From: Actinophytocola sp035995025
GTDB taxonomy: Bacteria > Actinomycetota > Actinomycetes > Mycobacteriales > Pseudonocardiaceae
Assembly (NCBI GenBank): GCA_035995025.1
Contig: DASYKY010000057.1
Location: forward strand, 223,569 to 287,568
Direction: 5' to 3'
Length of the DNA: 64,000 nt
Part shown: positions 17,434 through 25,866 of the stretch, one piece after another
How the letters are laid out: each line of letters starts with the position of its first letter
Position numbering within the stretch: the stretch's first letter is position 1
The notes under the pieces: model-generated
The model's database searches: none
What the model saw: only the letters and a program-made list of their open reading frames with translations
What the model was told of the DNA's origin: nothing
Made by a program: the position numbers and the translations under genes

Positions 17434-18678
17434 TCAGGGGGACTCGAGTCCACCGTCGGGGCGGCGGACCCGGGTCGCCCACCGTTCGAACAAGCCCGTC
17501 TCCGGCGGGTACTTCGCCGCCTCCCGCTCGTCGACGTCCACGCCCCAGCCGGGCGACGGGGACGGGAACAGGTAGCCGCCGCGGGGCAGGGGGCAGCCGG
17601 GGAACACCTCCTGCGCCGCCGGGCCGAACAGGTGCGCCTCCTGGACACCGAAGGCCGGCGTCGTCACGTCCAGCGCGACGTTCGCGGCCACGCCGACCGG
17701 GGACACGTCGCCCGGGCCGTGCCACGCGGTGCGCACGCCGGTCAGCTCGCACAACGCCACCAGCTGCCGCGCCGCCGACAGGCCGCCGACCGCGGACACG
17801 TGCACCCGCAGCAGGTCGACCCCGCCGTCGCGCACCAGGCGTGCCGCGTCCGCGACCGACACCAGCTGCTCGCCCACCGCGATCGGCACCGGCGACGACG
17901 ACGTGACGAACGGCAGCCGGTCGTAGTGCTCCGGCGGGATCGGGTCCTCCAGGAAGAACAACCGGTACGGCTCCAGCGACCGCGCCAGCACCACCGCCTG
18001 CTTCGGCGTCAGTCGCGAGTGGACATCGTGGATCAGCTCCACCCCGTCGCCCAGCACGTCGCGGGCCCCGGCGAACAAGGCCGGGGTCACCGCCAGGTAC
18101 CGGTTCACGTCCCACCCGTCCGGGTTCGGGGCACGGGGGTACGAGCCCGCCACGCCGGGCGCGCCGTACGTGCCCACCCCCGGCCCGCCCGTCTGCAGCC
18201 GCACGTACCGGTAGCCGTCCGCGACGAGCGACGCCGCCGCGGCCACCGTGTCCTGAATGGACTCGCCCGTCGCGTGCAGGTAGGTGTCCGCCGCCGCGCG
18301 GACCCGCCCGCCCAGCAGCTCGTACACCGGCATGCCCGCCCGCTTGCCGGCGATGTCCCACAACGCCATGTCCACACCGGACAGCGCGTTGTTCAGCACC
18401 GGCCCGCTGCGCCAGTACGACGACAGGTGCACGGTCCGGCCGATGTCGGCGATGTCCGCGGGATGGCGCCCGACGACGAGCGGCGCCACGTGCTGTGACA
18501 GTGCGGCCACCACCGCGTGGAACCGCTGCGTGAACGTCGCGCAGCCGAGCCCGTAGAGGCCCGGCTCCGACGTGTCCACCCGGACCACGACGAGCGGGAT
18601 CCCGTCCGGCGCGGTCACGATCGCCCGCACGCCGGTGATGGACAGCGAGTCGCGGCCGGGCCACGGAGCCTGGGTCAC
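17434..18678 (-). CDS. Enolase-superfamily sugar-acid dehydratase (D-mannonate dehydratase family)
   Basis: Members of this family dehydrate mannonate or related aldonic acids using Mg2+. The 414-aa protein has the capping-domain segment ALWDIAGKRAGMPVYELLGG. Metal-ligand and catalytic motifs are HDVHSRLTP (Asp and His), FFLEDPIPPE (Glu), AVGEQL (Glu), AWHGPGD (His) and FGVQE. GTG 18678 is chosen because GGGGAGGCGGA lies immediately upstream, at the end of a leader shared with three other genes here. Many family members have weak or different activity, so the precise substrate is open. Confidence 0.85.
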   Translation of the reverse strand: MTQAPWPGRDSLSITGVRAIVTAPDGIPLVVVRVDTSEPGLYGLGCATFTQRFHAVVAALSQHVAPLVVGRHPADIADIGRTVHLSSYWRSGPVLNNALSGVDMALWDIAGKRAGMPVYELLGGRVRAAADTYLHATGESIQDTVAAAASLVADGYRYVRLQTGGPGVGTYGAPGVAGSYPRAPNPDGWDVNRYLAVTPALFAGARDVLGDGVELIHDVHSRLTPKQAVVLARSLEPYRLFFLEDPIPPEHYDRLPFVTSSSPVPIAVGEQLVSVADAARLVRDGGVDLLRVHVSAVGGLSAARQLVALCELTGVRTAWHGPGDVSPVGVAANVALDVTTPAFGVQEAHLFGPAAQEVFPGCPLPRGGYLFPSPSPGWGVDVDEREAAKYPPETGLFERWATRVRRPDGGLESP

Positions 18679-18776
18679 TGATCCGCCTCCCCGGAATTCA
18701 ACGCGTCGGTCGCGTTCCCACGAACGGCGCGAGTGGCCGAGCTGACTGTGGTCGATTGGCGTCACGGTCCCCTGAG
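18679..18776 (-). promoter_or_regulatory. Shared 5' leader, copy A
   Basis: On the minus strand the leader begins with a CTCAGGGGACCGTGACG box (18776-18760), continues with CGACCACAGTC, and ends with GAATTCCGGGGAGGCGGAT just before GTG 18678. The same two boxes, about 90 nt apart, recur before coxG (28900-28996), before the small membrane-protein operon (28165-28264) and before xdhC (38486-38579). The variable middle suggests a structured leader or conserved promoter-plus-SD cassette. No known riboswitch was recognised. Confidence 0.6.
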
Positions 18777-18806
18777 GTCACGTTGATCGGCACGAGACCT
18801 CAGGGG
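18769..18806 (-). terminator. Hairpin downstream of the GH16-GH30-GH18 operon
   Basis: Perfect 11-bp arms CCCCTGAGGTC (18769-18779) and GACCTCAGGGG (18796-18806) enclose a 16-nt loop, 15 nt after the chitinase stop in its direction of transcription. One arm overlaps the 5' box of leader copy A. It may therefore separate operon termination from expression of the downstream dehydratase gene. Confidence 0.7.
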
Positions 18807-18821
18807 ATGATCCACGGCGCC

Positions 18822-20189
18822 CTATCCAGTGTAGGCGGCGAAGATCCTTGTGAACTCCCAGTTCGACTGCGGGATCCCGCTGCACGAGTCCGCGCCGCCG
18901 CCGGCGCACGGCCGGTCGCGGTTGAGCGACCAGAACGTCAGCCGTGCCAGGTGGTGGGTCTGCGCGTAGGACAGGATGGTGCGGAAGTTGCCCTGGTTCA
19001 CGACCTCGCCGTTGTCGGTGTTGCCGTTCATCGAGGAGATGCCGGTGTGCCGGTAGGCCTGGTCGTCGGAGAACCCGTAGGCGTTGCGGACCGCGTTCTT
19101 CGCGCCGTCGGCCGCCCGGGTCGTCAGCGCACCCATGTCCTGGCCGGCGCCGCCGAAGTCGAACGGCATGATCGTCCACGCATCGGGGGTGAACCCGGAC
19201 GCCGCCGCCCGGTTGATCATCCCCGTGTCCGGCCCGTTCTGGCCGGTGCCGATGGTGATGTAGACCTTCAGGCCGGAGTTGTTGGCCCGCACCGTCTTCA
19301 GCGCGTCGATCGTGCGCTGCTGCACGGTCGGGTTGCTGTACGCCGTCGACTCGATGTCGATGTCGATCGCGGGCAGCCCGTACGCGCTGATCACCCGCTG
19401 GTAGGCGTTCGCCAGCTCACCGGCCGACGAGCAGGACTCCTCGAGCTTGTTGCCGCTCCACCCGCCGAACGACGGGATCACGTTGCCGCCCGCGCCGCGC
19501 ACCGCGTTGATCGTGTTCTGGTCAACGCCGCCGGTCAGCGGCCGGCCGCCGTCCCACTGCGGGTTGCAGTAGCCGTTGGACAGCACGAACGCCAGCGTGA
19601 ACCACTTGACGCCGGTCTGCTGCATGACGGTCACCGGGTTCGGCGGGCTGCCCCACCCGTTGTAGAGGTACGGCGCCACGGCCATCACGCCCGGGCCCGG
19701 CTGCGGGTCGCCCCCGCCGCCGACCGCCGGCGCGGTCCACTTCTGGTTCGCCGCGCCCGTGCAGGTCCAGATCTGCAGCCGGGCGCCGTCGGCCGAGCTG
19801 TTGTCGGTGACGTCGAGGCACTTGTTCGCGGCGGTGTTGACGATGTCGTGCGCGGCCGTGAGCTGCCAGTTCTGCGCGCCGGTGCCGTTGCAGTCCCACA
19901 GCTGGATCTTCGCGCCGTTCGCGGTGGACGCCGACGTGACGTCGAGGCACTTGCCGAGCGCGCGGATCGTGCCGTCGGAGTTGGCCGACCACTGCTGGGC
20001 GGTCGAACCGTTGCAGGAGTAGAGCTGCACGGCCGTGCCGTTGGCGCTGCTCGCGGCGGCCACGTCCGCGCATTTCCCGGCCAGGCCGGTGATCTGGCCG
20101 GTGTCGGCGGCCGCCTGCGGGGCAGCCAGCAGACCGGCGGCGAGGGTGAGCAGGGAAGCGGCCAGCAGGCCGATGGTTCTTCTTCGCAT
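18822..20189 (-). CDS. Secreted GH18 chitinase with N-terminal CBM13
   Basis: A signal peptide (MRRRTIGLLAASLLTLAAG to about AAA28) precedes a ricin-type CBM13 module (about 31-152) with repeated GKCLDV and QLWDCNG motifs. A short Gly/Pro linker follows, then a GH18 domain (about 168-455). The catalytic motif is AIDIDIE (274-280) with Glu280 as acid; the chain ends LTFWSLNRDRPC and SNWEFTRIF. This resembles the compact bacterial chitinase subgroup. ATG 20189 is 2 nt after the GH30 stop, with AGGAG inside the end of GH30, so it is translationally coupled as the third operon gene. Confidence 0.92.
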   Translation of the reverse strand: MRRRTIGLLAASLLTLAAGLLAAPQAAADTGQITGLAGKCADVAAASSANGTAVQLYSCNGSTAQQWSANSDGTIRALGKCLDVTSASTANGAKIQLWDCNGTGAQNWQLTAAHDIVNTAANKCLDVTDNSSADGARLQIWTCTGAANQKWTAPAVGGGGDPQPGPGVMAVAPYLYNGWGSPPNPVTVMQQTGVKWFTLAFVLSNGYCNPQWDGGRPLTGGVDQNTINAVRGAGGNVIPSFGGWSGNKLEESCSSAGELANAYQRVISAYGLPAIDIDIESTAYSNPTVQQRTIDALKTVRANNSGLKVYITIGTGQNGPDTGMINRAAASGFTPDAWTIMPFDFGGAGQDMGALTTRAADGAKNAVRNAYGFSDDQAYRHTGISSMNGNTDNGEVVNQGNFRTILSYAQTHHLARLTFWSLNRDRPCAGGGADSCSGIPQSNWEFTRIFAAYTG

Positions 20190-20191
20190 GA

Positions 20192-22075
20192 CTATCTCCT
20201 CGAAAGAGCTGCGGGGGTGGTCCACTTCTGGTTCGCGGCGCCGGTGCAGGTCCAGATCTGCAGGCGGGCGCCGTCGGCCGAGCTGTTGTCGGTGACGTCG
20301 AGGCACTTGTCCGCGGCCACGTTCACGACGTCGTGGCCGGTGGTCACCCGCCAGCTCTGCGCCCCCGAGCCGTTGCAGTCCCACAGCTGGACCTTCGCGC
20401 CGTTCGCGGTCGACGCCGACGTCACGTCGAGGCACTTGCCGAGCGCGCGGATCGAGCCGTCCGCGCCGACCGTCCACTGCTGCGCGCCCGACCCGTTGCA
20501 CGAGTAGAGCTGCACGGGCGTGCCGTTGGCGCTCGCGCCGGCGGCGACGTCCGCGCACTTGCCCGCCAGGCCGGTGAGCTGGCCGGTGCCGCCATCCGGG
20601 TTGCTGCCGGCCGTGCCGCTCCACGTGAACGTCGCCGCGGTCTTGGCGGGCAGGTCGTAGGTGAACGACTGGCTGCCCCAGTTCACCCGCACCTGCTGGG
20701 TGGACCCGGTGGTGTTGTAGGCGATCAGCGCCTTGGAGCCGTCCGGGTTGCGCCACGCCACGTTGCGCACCGACGGGTTGTCGTTGGTGTCGATGCGCAC
20801 CGCGCCCGGCTTCACGAACTTGGTCAGGTGGCCCATCGAGTAGTACTCGATCTCGTAGGTGACCTGGCCGTGCTGGGAGTCTCCGTTGTGGACGGTGATG
20901 AGCCCGGTGCAGGTGTCGCAGCCGCCGTTGTGCGGGCCCTTGTTCTGGTCCACCGCGAGGCTCCACTTCACCACGCTGCGGCCCCAGTTGCGGGTGTAGT
21001 CGATGATGTTGCTCATGTCCTCGGTCTGCTGGTTGCCGACCCAGGTGCCACCGGAGTGCTCGGTGTCGTACGACTTGACGTTGGGGAACTCGTCGTGCGC
21101 GGTGGTCTGCGCCGAGACGTCGCCGCCGTAGCCGTGCCAGGCGATGCCGCCGAACAGCGGGTCGTTCTGCAGCGCCTGCACCTGGGGGCGGGCCCAGGTG
21201 CCGTAGCCGTCCCAGTTCCAGTCCATCACCAGCGTCTTCGTGTTGGTGATGCCGGCCGCGCGGAACGCCGGCCACAGCGCGTTCTGCGTGAAGTAGACGA
21301 GACCGTCGGTGTTCCACTGCATCGACGGGTAGCCGGGGCAGCAGCCGGGCTCGTTCTGCACCGACACGTAGTCGATGGGCACGCCCTGGGCCTGGTAGGC
21401 CTGCACGTACTTGGCGAAGTACTGGCCATAGGCGCCGTAGTACTGCGACTGCAGCCAGCCCTGGTCCATGTTGTTGTTGTCCTTCATCCACGCCGGCGCG
21501 CTCCACGGCGACGCCATGACCTTCAGCGCGGGGTTGAGCTCCTTCGCGCGCTTGGTCAGCGGCAGCACGTCGGCCATGTCGTGCGCGATGGAGAAGTCGT
21601 TGACGTCACAGCACGTGTCGTCGAACGAGTAGTCGAACCGGGCGAGGTCGGACGAGCCCATCGGGTTGCGCAGGAACGACAGCCCGATCCCGGTGTTCGG
21701 GTCGAACAGCTTGCGCATGGTGTCCTCGCGCGTCGCGGACGACAGCGCGCCGGAGGAGTTCATGAGCCACGCGGCGGTGTCGGTGAACGACGCGCCGGCG
21801 CCCTCGAACTGCTGGTAGGTGGTGTTCTCGTTGACGTTGATGGTGGCCTGGCCGGACCCGTTGCCGGCCTGGAAGTTGATCGGGGACTGCTGTTGCAGGC
21901 CGCGGCTGACGACCCGGCCGCCGCCGTCCGACGTGGTCGTGAGCCAGATGTTGACCTGCTCGCCGGCCGCCTGGGCCGGGGTGGCCGGGACGGCCAGCGC
22001 GGCCGCGGTCAGCAGGGCCGTGCCGAGCAGTGTGGTGGTCTTCCGCAATGGTCGCGGGCGCGCCGAAACAGGCAT
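20192..22075 (-). CDS. Secreted GH30 glucanase (endo-beta-1,6-glucanase-like) with CBM13
   Basis: The 627-aa protein has a signal peptide to about residue 37 (TPAQAAG), a GH30 TIM barrel plus beta-sandwich, and a C-terminal CBM13 (about 510-622). Acid/base Glu242 lies in VQNEPG and nucleophile Glu339 in DTEHSGG. Sequence such as QQFEGAGASFTDTAAWLM is typical of GH30. Bacterial members act on beta-1,6-glucan or related beta-glycosides, so fungal pustulan-type glucan is the likeliest target. AAGGAG is 7 nt upstream of ATG 22075. It is the middle gene between GH16 and GH18. Confidence 0.88.
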   Translation of the reverse strand: MPVSARPRPLRKTTTLLGTALLTAAALAVPATPAQAAGEQVNIWLTTTSDGGGRVVSRGLQQQSPINFQAGNGSGQATINVNENTTYQQFEGAGASFTDTAAWLMNSSGALSSATREDTMRKLFDPNTGIGLSFLRNPMGSSDLARFDYSFDDTCCDVNDFSIAHDMADVLPLTKRAKELNPALKVMASPWSAPAWMKDNNNMDQGWLQSQYYGAYGQYFAKYVQAYQAQGVPIDYVSVQNEPGCCPGYPSMQWNTDGLVYFTQNALWPAFRAAGITNTKTLVMDWNWDGYGTWARPQVQALQNDPLFGGIAWHGYGGDVSAQTTAHDEFPNVKSYDTEHSGGTWVGNQQTEDMSNIIDYTRNWGRSVVKWSLAVDQNKGPHNGGCDTCTGLITVHNGDSQHGQVTYEIEYYSMGHLTKFVKPGAVRIDTNDNPSVRNVAWRNPDGSKALIAYNTTGSTQQVRVNWGSQSFTYDLPAKTAATFTWSGTAGSNPDGGTGQLTGLAGKCADVAAGASANGTPVQLYSCNGSGAQQWTVGADGSIRALGKCLDVTSASTANGAKVQLWDCNGSGAQSWRVTTGHDVVNVAADKCLDVTDNSSADGARLQIWTCTGAANQKWTTPAALSRR

Positions 22076-22104
22076 CGGTGTGCTCCTTGCATGCAGGGGT
22101 GGGG

Positions 22105-22136
22105 GCGGTGCCGCCCCTGCGCCGGGGCGGCACCGC
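22105..22136 (-). promoter_or_regulatory. Strong intercistronic hairpin between GH16 and GH30
   Basis: Perfect 13-bp arms GCGGTGCCGCCCC (22105-22117) and GGGGCGGCACCGC (22124-22136) with a 6-nt loop lie 20 nt past the GH16 stop and 29 nt before the GH30 start. It could be a partial terminator lowering GH30/GH18 expression relative to GH16, or an RNA-processing or stability element. No U-tract is present. Confidence 0.75.
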
Positions 22137-22155
22137 GTGTTCGCGGGCGGTCAGC

Positions 22156-23445
22156 TCAGCCGACGGTCCACTTCTGGTTGGCGCCGCCGCCGCATTCCCA
22201 GATCTGCAGCCGGGTGCCGTTGGCGGAGCTGTTGTCGGTCGCGTCGAGGCACTTGTTGGCCGCGATGTTCACGATGTCGTGCGCGCCGGTCACGGTCCAG
22301 CGTTGCGCGCCGCTGCCGTTGCAGTCCCACAGCTGGATCTTCGCGCCGTTCGCGGTCGACGCCGAGGTGACGTCGAGGCACTTGCCGAGCGCGCGGATCG
22401 AACCGTCGGCGTTCACCGACCACTGCTGGGCGGTGCTGCCGTTGCAGTCGTAGAGCTGCACGGGCGTGCCGTTGGCGGTGCCCGCCGAGGCGACGTCGAC
22501 GCACTTGCCGCCGAGCCCGGTGATGCGGCCGCCGCCACCGCCCCCGCCGCCACCGTCGGTGGTGACGTGGACGTAGTCGACGGTCAGCGTGTTCGGGAAC
22601 TGCGTGCCGCCGTCCGGGTCGCCCGGCCAGTAGCCGCCGACCGCCAGGTTCAGGATGACGTAGAACCCGTGGTCGAACACCCAGCGGTTGCCGCCGAGGT
22701 CGGCCGGGGTCCTGGTCTGGTAGACGTTCCCGTCCACCGACCACACCAGGCGGTTCGGCGACCAGTCGAGCGCGAACGTGTGGAACCCGTCGGCGAACGC
22801 GCCGCCGATCGAGTAGCCCGCGCCGATGCCGCCCGCGCCGGAGTAGCCGGGCCCGTGGATCGTTCCGTGCACTGTGGACGGTTCGAAGCCGACGTTCTCC
22901 ATGATGTCGATCTCGCCGGCGTCGGGCCAGCCGCCGCCGGTGCCGAGCAGCCAGAACGCGGGCCACATGCCTTGCCCGCGGGACATCTTGAGCCGGGTCT
23001 CGAAGTGGCCGTAGGCCTGGGTGAACTTCCCGGACGTGTTCAGCCGGGCCGAGGTGTACTCGCACCGGCCGTACCAGCACTGGTAGTTGCCCGGGTTGTC
23101 CCGGCGGGCCGTGAGCACCAGGTTGCCCTGGCCGTCGTGCACGGCGTTGCTGGTCGAGTTGGTGTAGTACTGCCGTTCGTGGTTGTTGACGTTGTCGCCG
23201 GTCTCCATGTTCCACTTCGAGCCGTCGACCGGGGTGCCCGCGGACGCGTTGAACTCGTCCGCGAACGACGTGGCGGCGGCCCCGACATCTGCATTCTGGC
23301 CGGGAGCCGCCGCTTGGTGGGGTGCGCCGGCCGCCGGAGTACCCGTCGCCAGTGTGGCGCCGAGCAGGACCGAGGCGAGCGCGGTCAGCAGGGAGAGGTA
23401 TCTGAATCGTCGTGAGCAGGGGTGTGAGGACATCTTTGTCACCAC
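22156..23445 (-). CDS. Secreted GH16 endo-beta-1,3-glucanase (laminarinase) with CBM13
   Basis: A signal peptide (RRFRYLSLLTALASVLLGA, cleavage near residue 40) is followed by a GH16 beta-jelly-roll. Catalytic E178-I-D-I-M-E183 is followed by HGTIHGPGYSG and FHTFALDWSPNRLVWSVDG. A polyglycine linker (about 297-306) leads to a C-terminal CBM13. The motif EIDIME with its Met is typical of laminarinases. GTG 23445 or ATG 23433 could start translation; neither has a strong Shine-Dalgarno. A DasR-type dre site lies about 40 nt upstream. It is the first gene of the GH16-GH30-GH18 operon. Confidence 0.92.
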   Translation of the reverse strand: MVTKMSSHPCSRRFRYLSLLTALASVLLGATLATGTPAAGAPHQAAAPGQNADVGAAATSFADEFNASAGTPVDGSKWNMETGDNVNNHERQYYTNSTSNAVHDGQGNLVLTARRDNPGNYQCWYGRCEYTSARLNTSGKFTQAYGHFETRLKMSRGQGMWPAFWLLGTGGGWPDAGEIDIMENVGFEPSTVHGTIHGPGYSGAGGIGAGYSIGGAFADGFHTFALDWSPNRLVWSVDGNVYQTRTPADLGGNRWVFDHGFYVILNLAVGGYWPGDPDGGTQFPNTLTVDYVHVTTDGGGGGGGGGRITGLGGKCVDVASAGTANGTPVQLYDCNGSTAQQWSVNADGSIRALGKCLDVTSASTANGAKIQLWDCNGSGAQRWTVTGAHDIVNIAANKCLDATDNSSANGTRLQIWECGGGANQKWTVG

Positions 23446-23456
23446 CGACGAGTAGG

Positions 23457-23477
23457 TTTGTTGTCCCTAGCAACAAA
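23457..23477 (-). promoter_or_regulatory. Inverted repeat upstream of GH16
   Basis: TTTGTTG (23457-23463) and CAACAAA (23471-23477) are perfect 7-bp arms with a 7-nt spacer, between the GH16 start codon and the dre site. It may be a second operator or a 5'-UTR hairpin. No known regulator was matched. Confidence 0.45.
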
Positions 23478-23483
23478 GAATGC

Positions 23484-23499
23484 CATGGTCTAAACCAGT
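23484..23499. promoter_or_regulatory. DasR-type dre operator upstream of the GH16-GH30-GH18 operon
   Basis: CATGGTCTAAACCAGT (23484-23499) differs in only a few positions from the Streptomyces DasR consensus, an A-C/T-TGGTCTAGACCA-G/C-T palindrome. TGGTCTAAACCA has a single central change. DasR represses chitin and N-acetylglucosamine genes until amino-sugar phosphates accumulate. The site is centred about 47 nt upstream of the GH16 start, where it would block transcription. Confidence 0.75.
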
Positions 23500-23638
23500 G
23501 GGACAAGAGTTGGGCGGCGATTTTCGAAACCGGTTCCGGGCCCGGTTTCGGCCGGGGCGTTTAAGTGATCGCTTAACGGTCCGATCCGACTCGGTCACGG
23601 TCCGCGTAACGTTGGGGGACACGCACGAGGAGGTAGCG

Positions 23639-23902
23639 ATGAGCGACGAGGCACTGTCCGTTCTGCGCGACATCTGGCACGCGCGCGAGCAGTCCGCCGC
23701 CGACCTCGACGCCGAGCTGGGGCACGGCAGGGCAAAGACGTGCAAGCGGATGAAGAACATCGGCTTCGGCGGGGAGGCCGAGCCGGTCGACGAGGACCTG
23801 CGGACCGCGTGGCGGGCGCAGCTCGAGCGCGAGGGCAAGCTGCGGCCGGACGCCCAGAGCCTGGCGGAGCTGCTGTCCGAGCGTGACGCCTCGCGCTCGT
23901 GA
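23639..23902 (+). CDS. Small hypothetical protein preceding moxR
   Basis: The 87-aa protein starts at ATG 23639 with GAGGAGG upstream. It is charged and probably helical (MSDEALSVLRDIWHAREQSA, then LDAELGHGRAKTCKRMKNIG). There is no signal peptide or membrane segment. Its stop overlaps the GTG of the MoxR gene, so it heads a four-gene operon with MoxR, CoxE and another small protein. I do not recognise a family. Its place suggests a role with the MoxR/CoxE pair in metalloenzyme maturation. Confidence 0.65.
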   Translation: MSDEALSVLRDIWHAREQSAADLDAELGHGRAKTCKRMKNIGFGGEAEPVDEDLRTAWRAQLEREGKLRPDAQSLAELLSERDASRS

Positions 23903-24756
23903 AGTCCGTCGGCGAGCTGACCGAGACGCTGCGCCGAGGCTCCTACCTGGCCGACCGGGGGCTCGCCACCGCCGCGTACGTGGCGCTGTCGCTGCGCAGG
24001 CCGTTGCTGCTGGAGGGCGAGGTCGGGGTCGGCAAGACCGAGATCGCGAAGGTGCTCGCGGCGGTGCTGGGCCGCGACCTGATCCGGCTGCAGTGCTACG
24101 AGGGCATCGACACCGGCCAGGCGCTCTACGAGTGGGACTACGCGCGCCAGCTGCTGCACATCCGCGCGCTGTCCGAGCCCGGCTCCGCGGACGTCGCCGA
24201 GCTGTTCGGCCCGGAGTTCCTGCTGGAGCGGCCGCTGCTGCGGGCGGTGCGCGCGGGCGACCGGTGCGTGCTGCTGATCGACGAGATCGACCGCGCCGAC
24301 GACGAGTTCGAGGCGTTCCTGCTGGAGGTGCTGTCGGACTTCCAGATCAGCATCCCCGAGATCGGCACGGTCACGTCCCCGTCGCCGCCGCTGGTGATCC
24401 TCACGTCCAACCGGACCCGCGAGCTGCACGACGCGCTGAAGCGGCGGTGCATGTACCACTGGATCGACTACCCGCCGCCGGACCGCGAGGTGGAGATCGT
24501 GCTGATGCGCGAGCCGGCGGTGTCGGAGACGCTGGCGCGCAAGGTGGTCGCGGCCGTGACGCGGCTGCGCGAGCTGGACCTCGCCAAGCCGCCCGGGGTG
24601 GCCGAGACCATCGACTGGGCGCGCACGCTGGACTTCCTCGGCGAGACCACGCTGACGCCCGGAATCGCCGCGGACACGCTCGGCGCGGTCGTCAAGGAGC
24701 GGGACGACCTGGCGCTGGTCCGCGAGTCGCTGGAGGAGATCGTCCCGGATGCCTGA
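23899..24756 (+). CDS. MoxR-type AAA+ ATPase (CoxD-like)
   Basis: The 285-aa AAA+ protein has Walker A GEVGVGKT (about 40-47), Walker B LLIDEID, sensor-1 ILTSNRT and sensor-2 LKRRCMYHW. MoxR ATPases work with a VWA-domain partner in metallocenter assembly; in carboxydotrophs CoxD and CoxE serve maturation of the Cu-Mo site of carbon monoxide dehydrogenase. The next gene encodes exactly that VWA partner and the coxMSL genes lie a few kilobases away, so CoxD function is a reasonable inference. GTG 23899 overlaps the preceding stop. Confidence 0.88.
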   Translation: MKSVGELTETLRRGSYLADRGLATAAYVALSLRRPLLLEGEVGVGKTEIAKVLAAVLGRDLIRLQCYEGIDTGQALYEWDYARQLLHIRALSEPGSADVAELFGPEFLLERPLLRAVRAGDRCVLLIDEIDRADDEFEAFLLEVLSDFQISIPEIGTVTSPSPPLVILTSNRTRELHDALKRRCMYHWIDYPPPDREVEIVLMREPAVSETLARKVVAAVTRLRELDLAKPPGVAETIDWARTLDFLGETTLTPGIAADTLGAVVKERDDLALVRESLEEIVPDA

Positions 24757-25855
24757 CCTCGTCCGGCTGCTGGTCGCCTTCTCCCGGGAGCTGCGAGGTG
24801 CGGGCCTGGCCGTGGGGACCGGCGACGTCCAGGCGTTCTGCGGTTCGCTCGCGGCCCTGGACCCGACCGACCTGGTCGACCTGTACTGGGCGGGGCGCAC
24901 GACGCTGGTCACGCGGCGGGACGACATCGACGCCTACGACGAGGTGTTCCAGCGGTTCTTCCTCGGCGCGGCCGCGTCGTCGCCGTCGCTGCCCGAGCTG
25001 AAGGCGACCCCCGCCGGACAGGTGGCGGAGACGGTGTTCGTGGTGCCGGCGACCGAGCCGGGCTCGGCGGAGACCGAGGAGACGTCGCTCGGCCTCATGG
25101 CGTCCACAGTGGACGTCATGCGGCACCGGTCGTTCGCCGGCTGCACGGACGAGGAGCTGGCCCTGCTGCGCCGGATCATGGCGCGCATCCGGCTGACCCC
25201 ACCGCGCCGCGTGACCCGCCGAACCCGTCCGTCTGCTTCCGGGCGTGCACTCGACATGCGGCGGACGGTGCGCCGCTCGCTGCGCACCCACGGCGAGGTG
25301 ATGGAGCTGCACTGGCGGCGGCGCCGGACCCGGCCGCGGCCGCTGGTGCTGATCCTGGACGTGTCCGGCTCGATGGCGGACTACTCGCGGGCGCTGCTGC
25401 AGTTCGCGCACACCACGCGGCGGGCGGCGCGGCGGGTGGAGGTGTTCTGCTTCGGCACAAGGCTGACGTGCATCACGCGCGCGCTGCGCACCCGTTCGCC
25501 GGACGAGGCGCTGCGCCAGGCGGCGCTCGCGGTGGTGGACTGGGAGGGCGGCACGCGGATCGGCGCGTCGCTGGACGTGTTCGTGCGGCAGTACGGCCGG
25601 CGCGGGGTGTGCCGCGGCGGGATCGTGGTGATCTGCTCGGACGGCCTGGACCGCGGCGATCCCCAGCTGCTGGAGACGTCGATGTCGCGGCTGTCCCGGC
25701 TGTGCCACACGGTGGTGTGGCTGGACCCCCACGCGTCGTCGGGTGGCCGGTCGGTGGGCATGATGGTGGCGGAGCCGTATGTCGACGAGCTGCTGTCCGG
25801 GCACGACCTGGCCAGCCTGGAGAAGTTCGCCACCCTGTTGCCCACCCTGTCCTGA
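24749..25855 (+). CDS. coxE: VWA-domain protein, CoxE-like
   Basis: The 368-aa protein belongs to the VWA-containing CoxE group. Its C-terminal half carries an intact MIDAS metal site: DVSGSMADYS near residue 210, a Thr in GGTRIGASL and an Asp in CSDGLDRGD. The N-terminal half (VRLLVAFSRELRGAGLAVG) is the typical CoxE helical region. The start overlaps the moxR end by 8 nt. MoxR-CoxE pairs act as AAA-VWA chaperones in assembling molybdenum hydroxylases; the nearby form I cox genes support that here. Confidence 0.88.
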   Translation: MPDLVRLLVAFSRELRGAGLAVGTGDVQAFCGSLAALDPTDLVDLYWAGRTTLVTRRDDIDAYDEVFQRFFLGAAASSPSLPELKATPAGQVAETVFVVPATEPGSAETEETSLGLMASTVDVMRHRSFAGCTDEELALLRRIMARIRLTPPRRVTRRTRPSASGRALDMRRTVRRSLRTHGEVMELHWRRRRTRPRPLVLILDVSGSMADYSRALLQFAHTTRRAARRVEVFCFGTRLTCITRALRTRSPDEALRQAALAVVDWEGGTRIGASLDVFVRQYGRRGVCRGGIVVICSDGLDRGDPQLLETSMSRLSRLCHTVVWLDPHASSGGRSVGMMVAEPYVDELLSGHDLASLEKFATLLPTLS

Positions 25856-25866
25856 GAGGATCGTGC

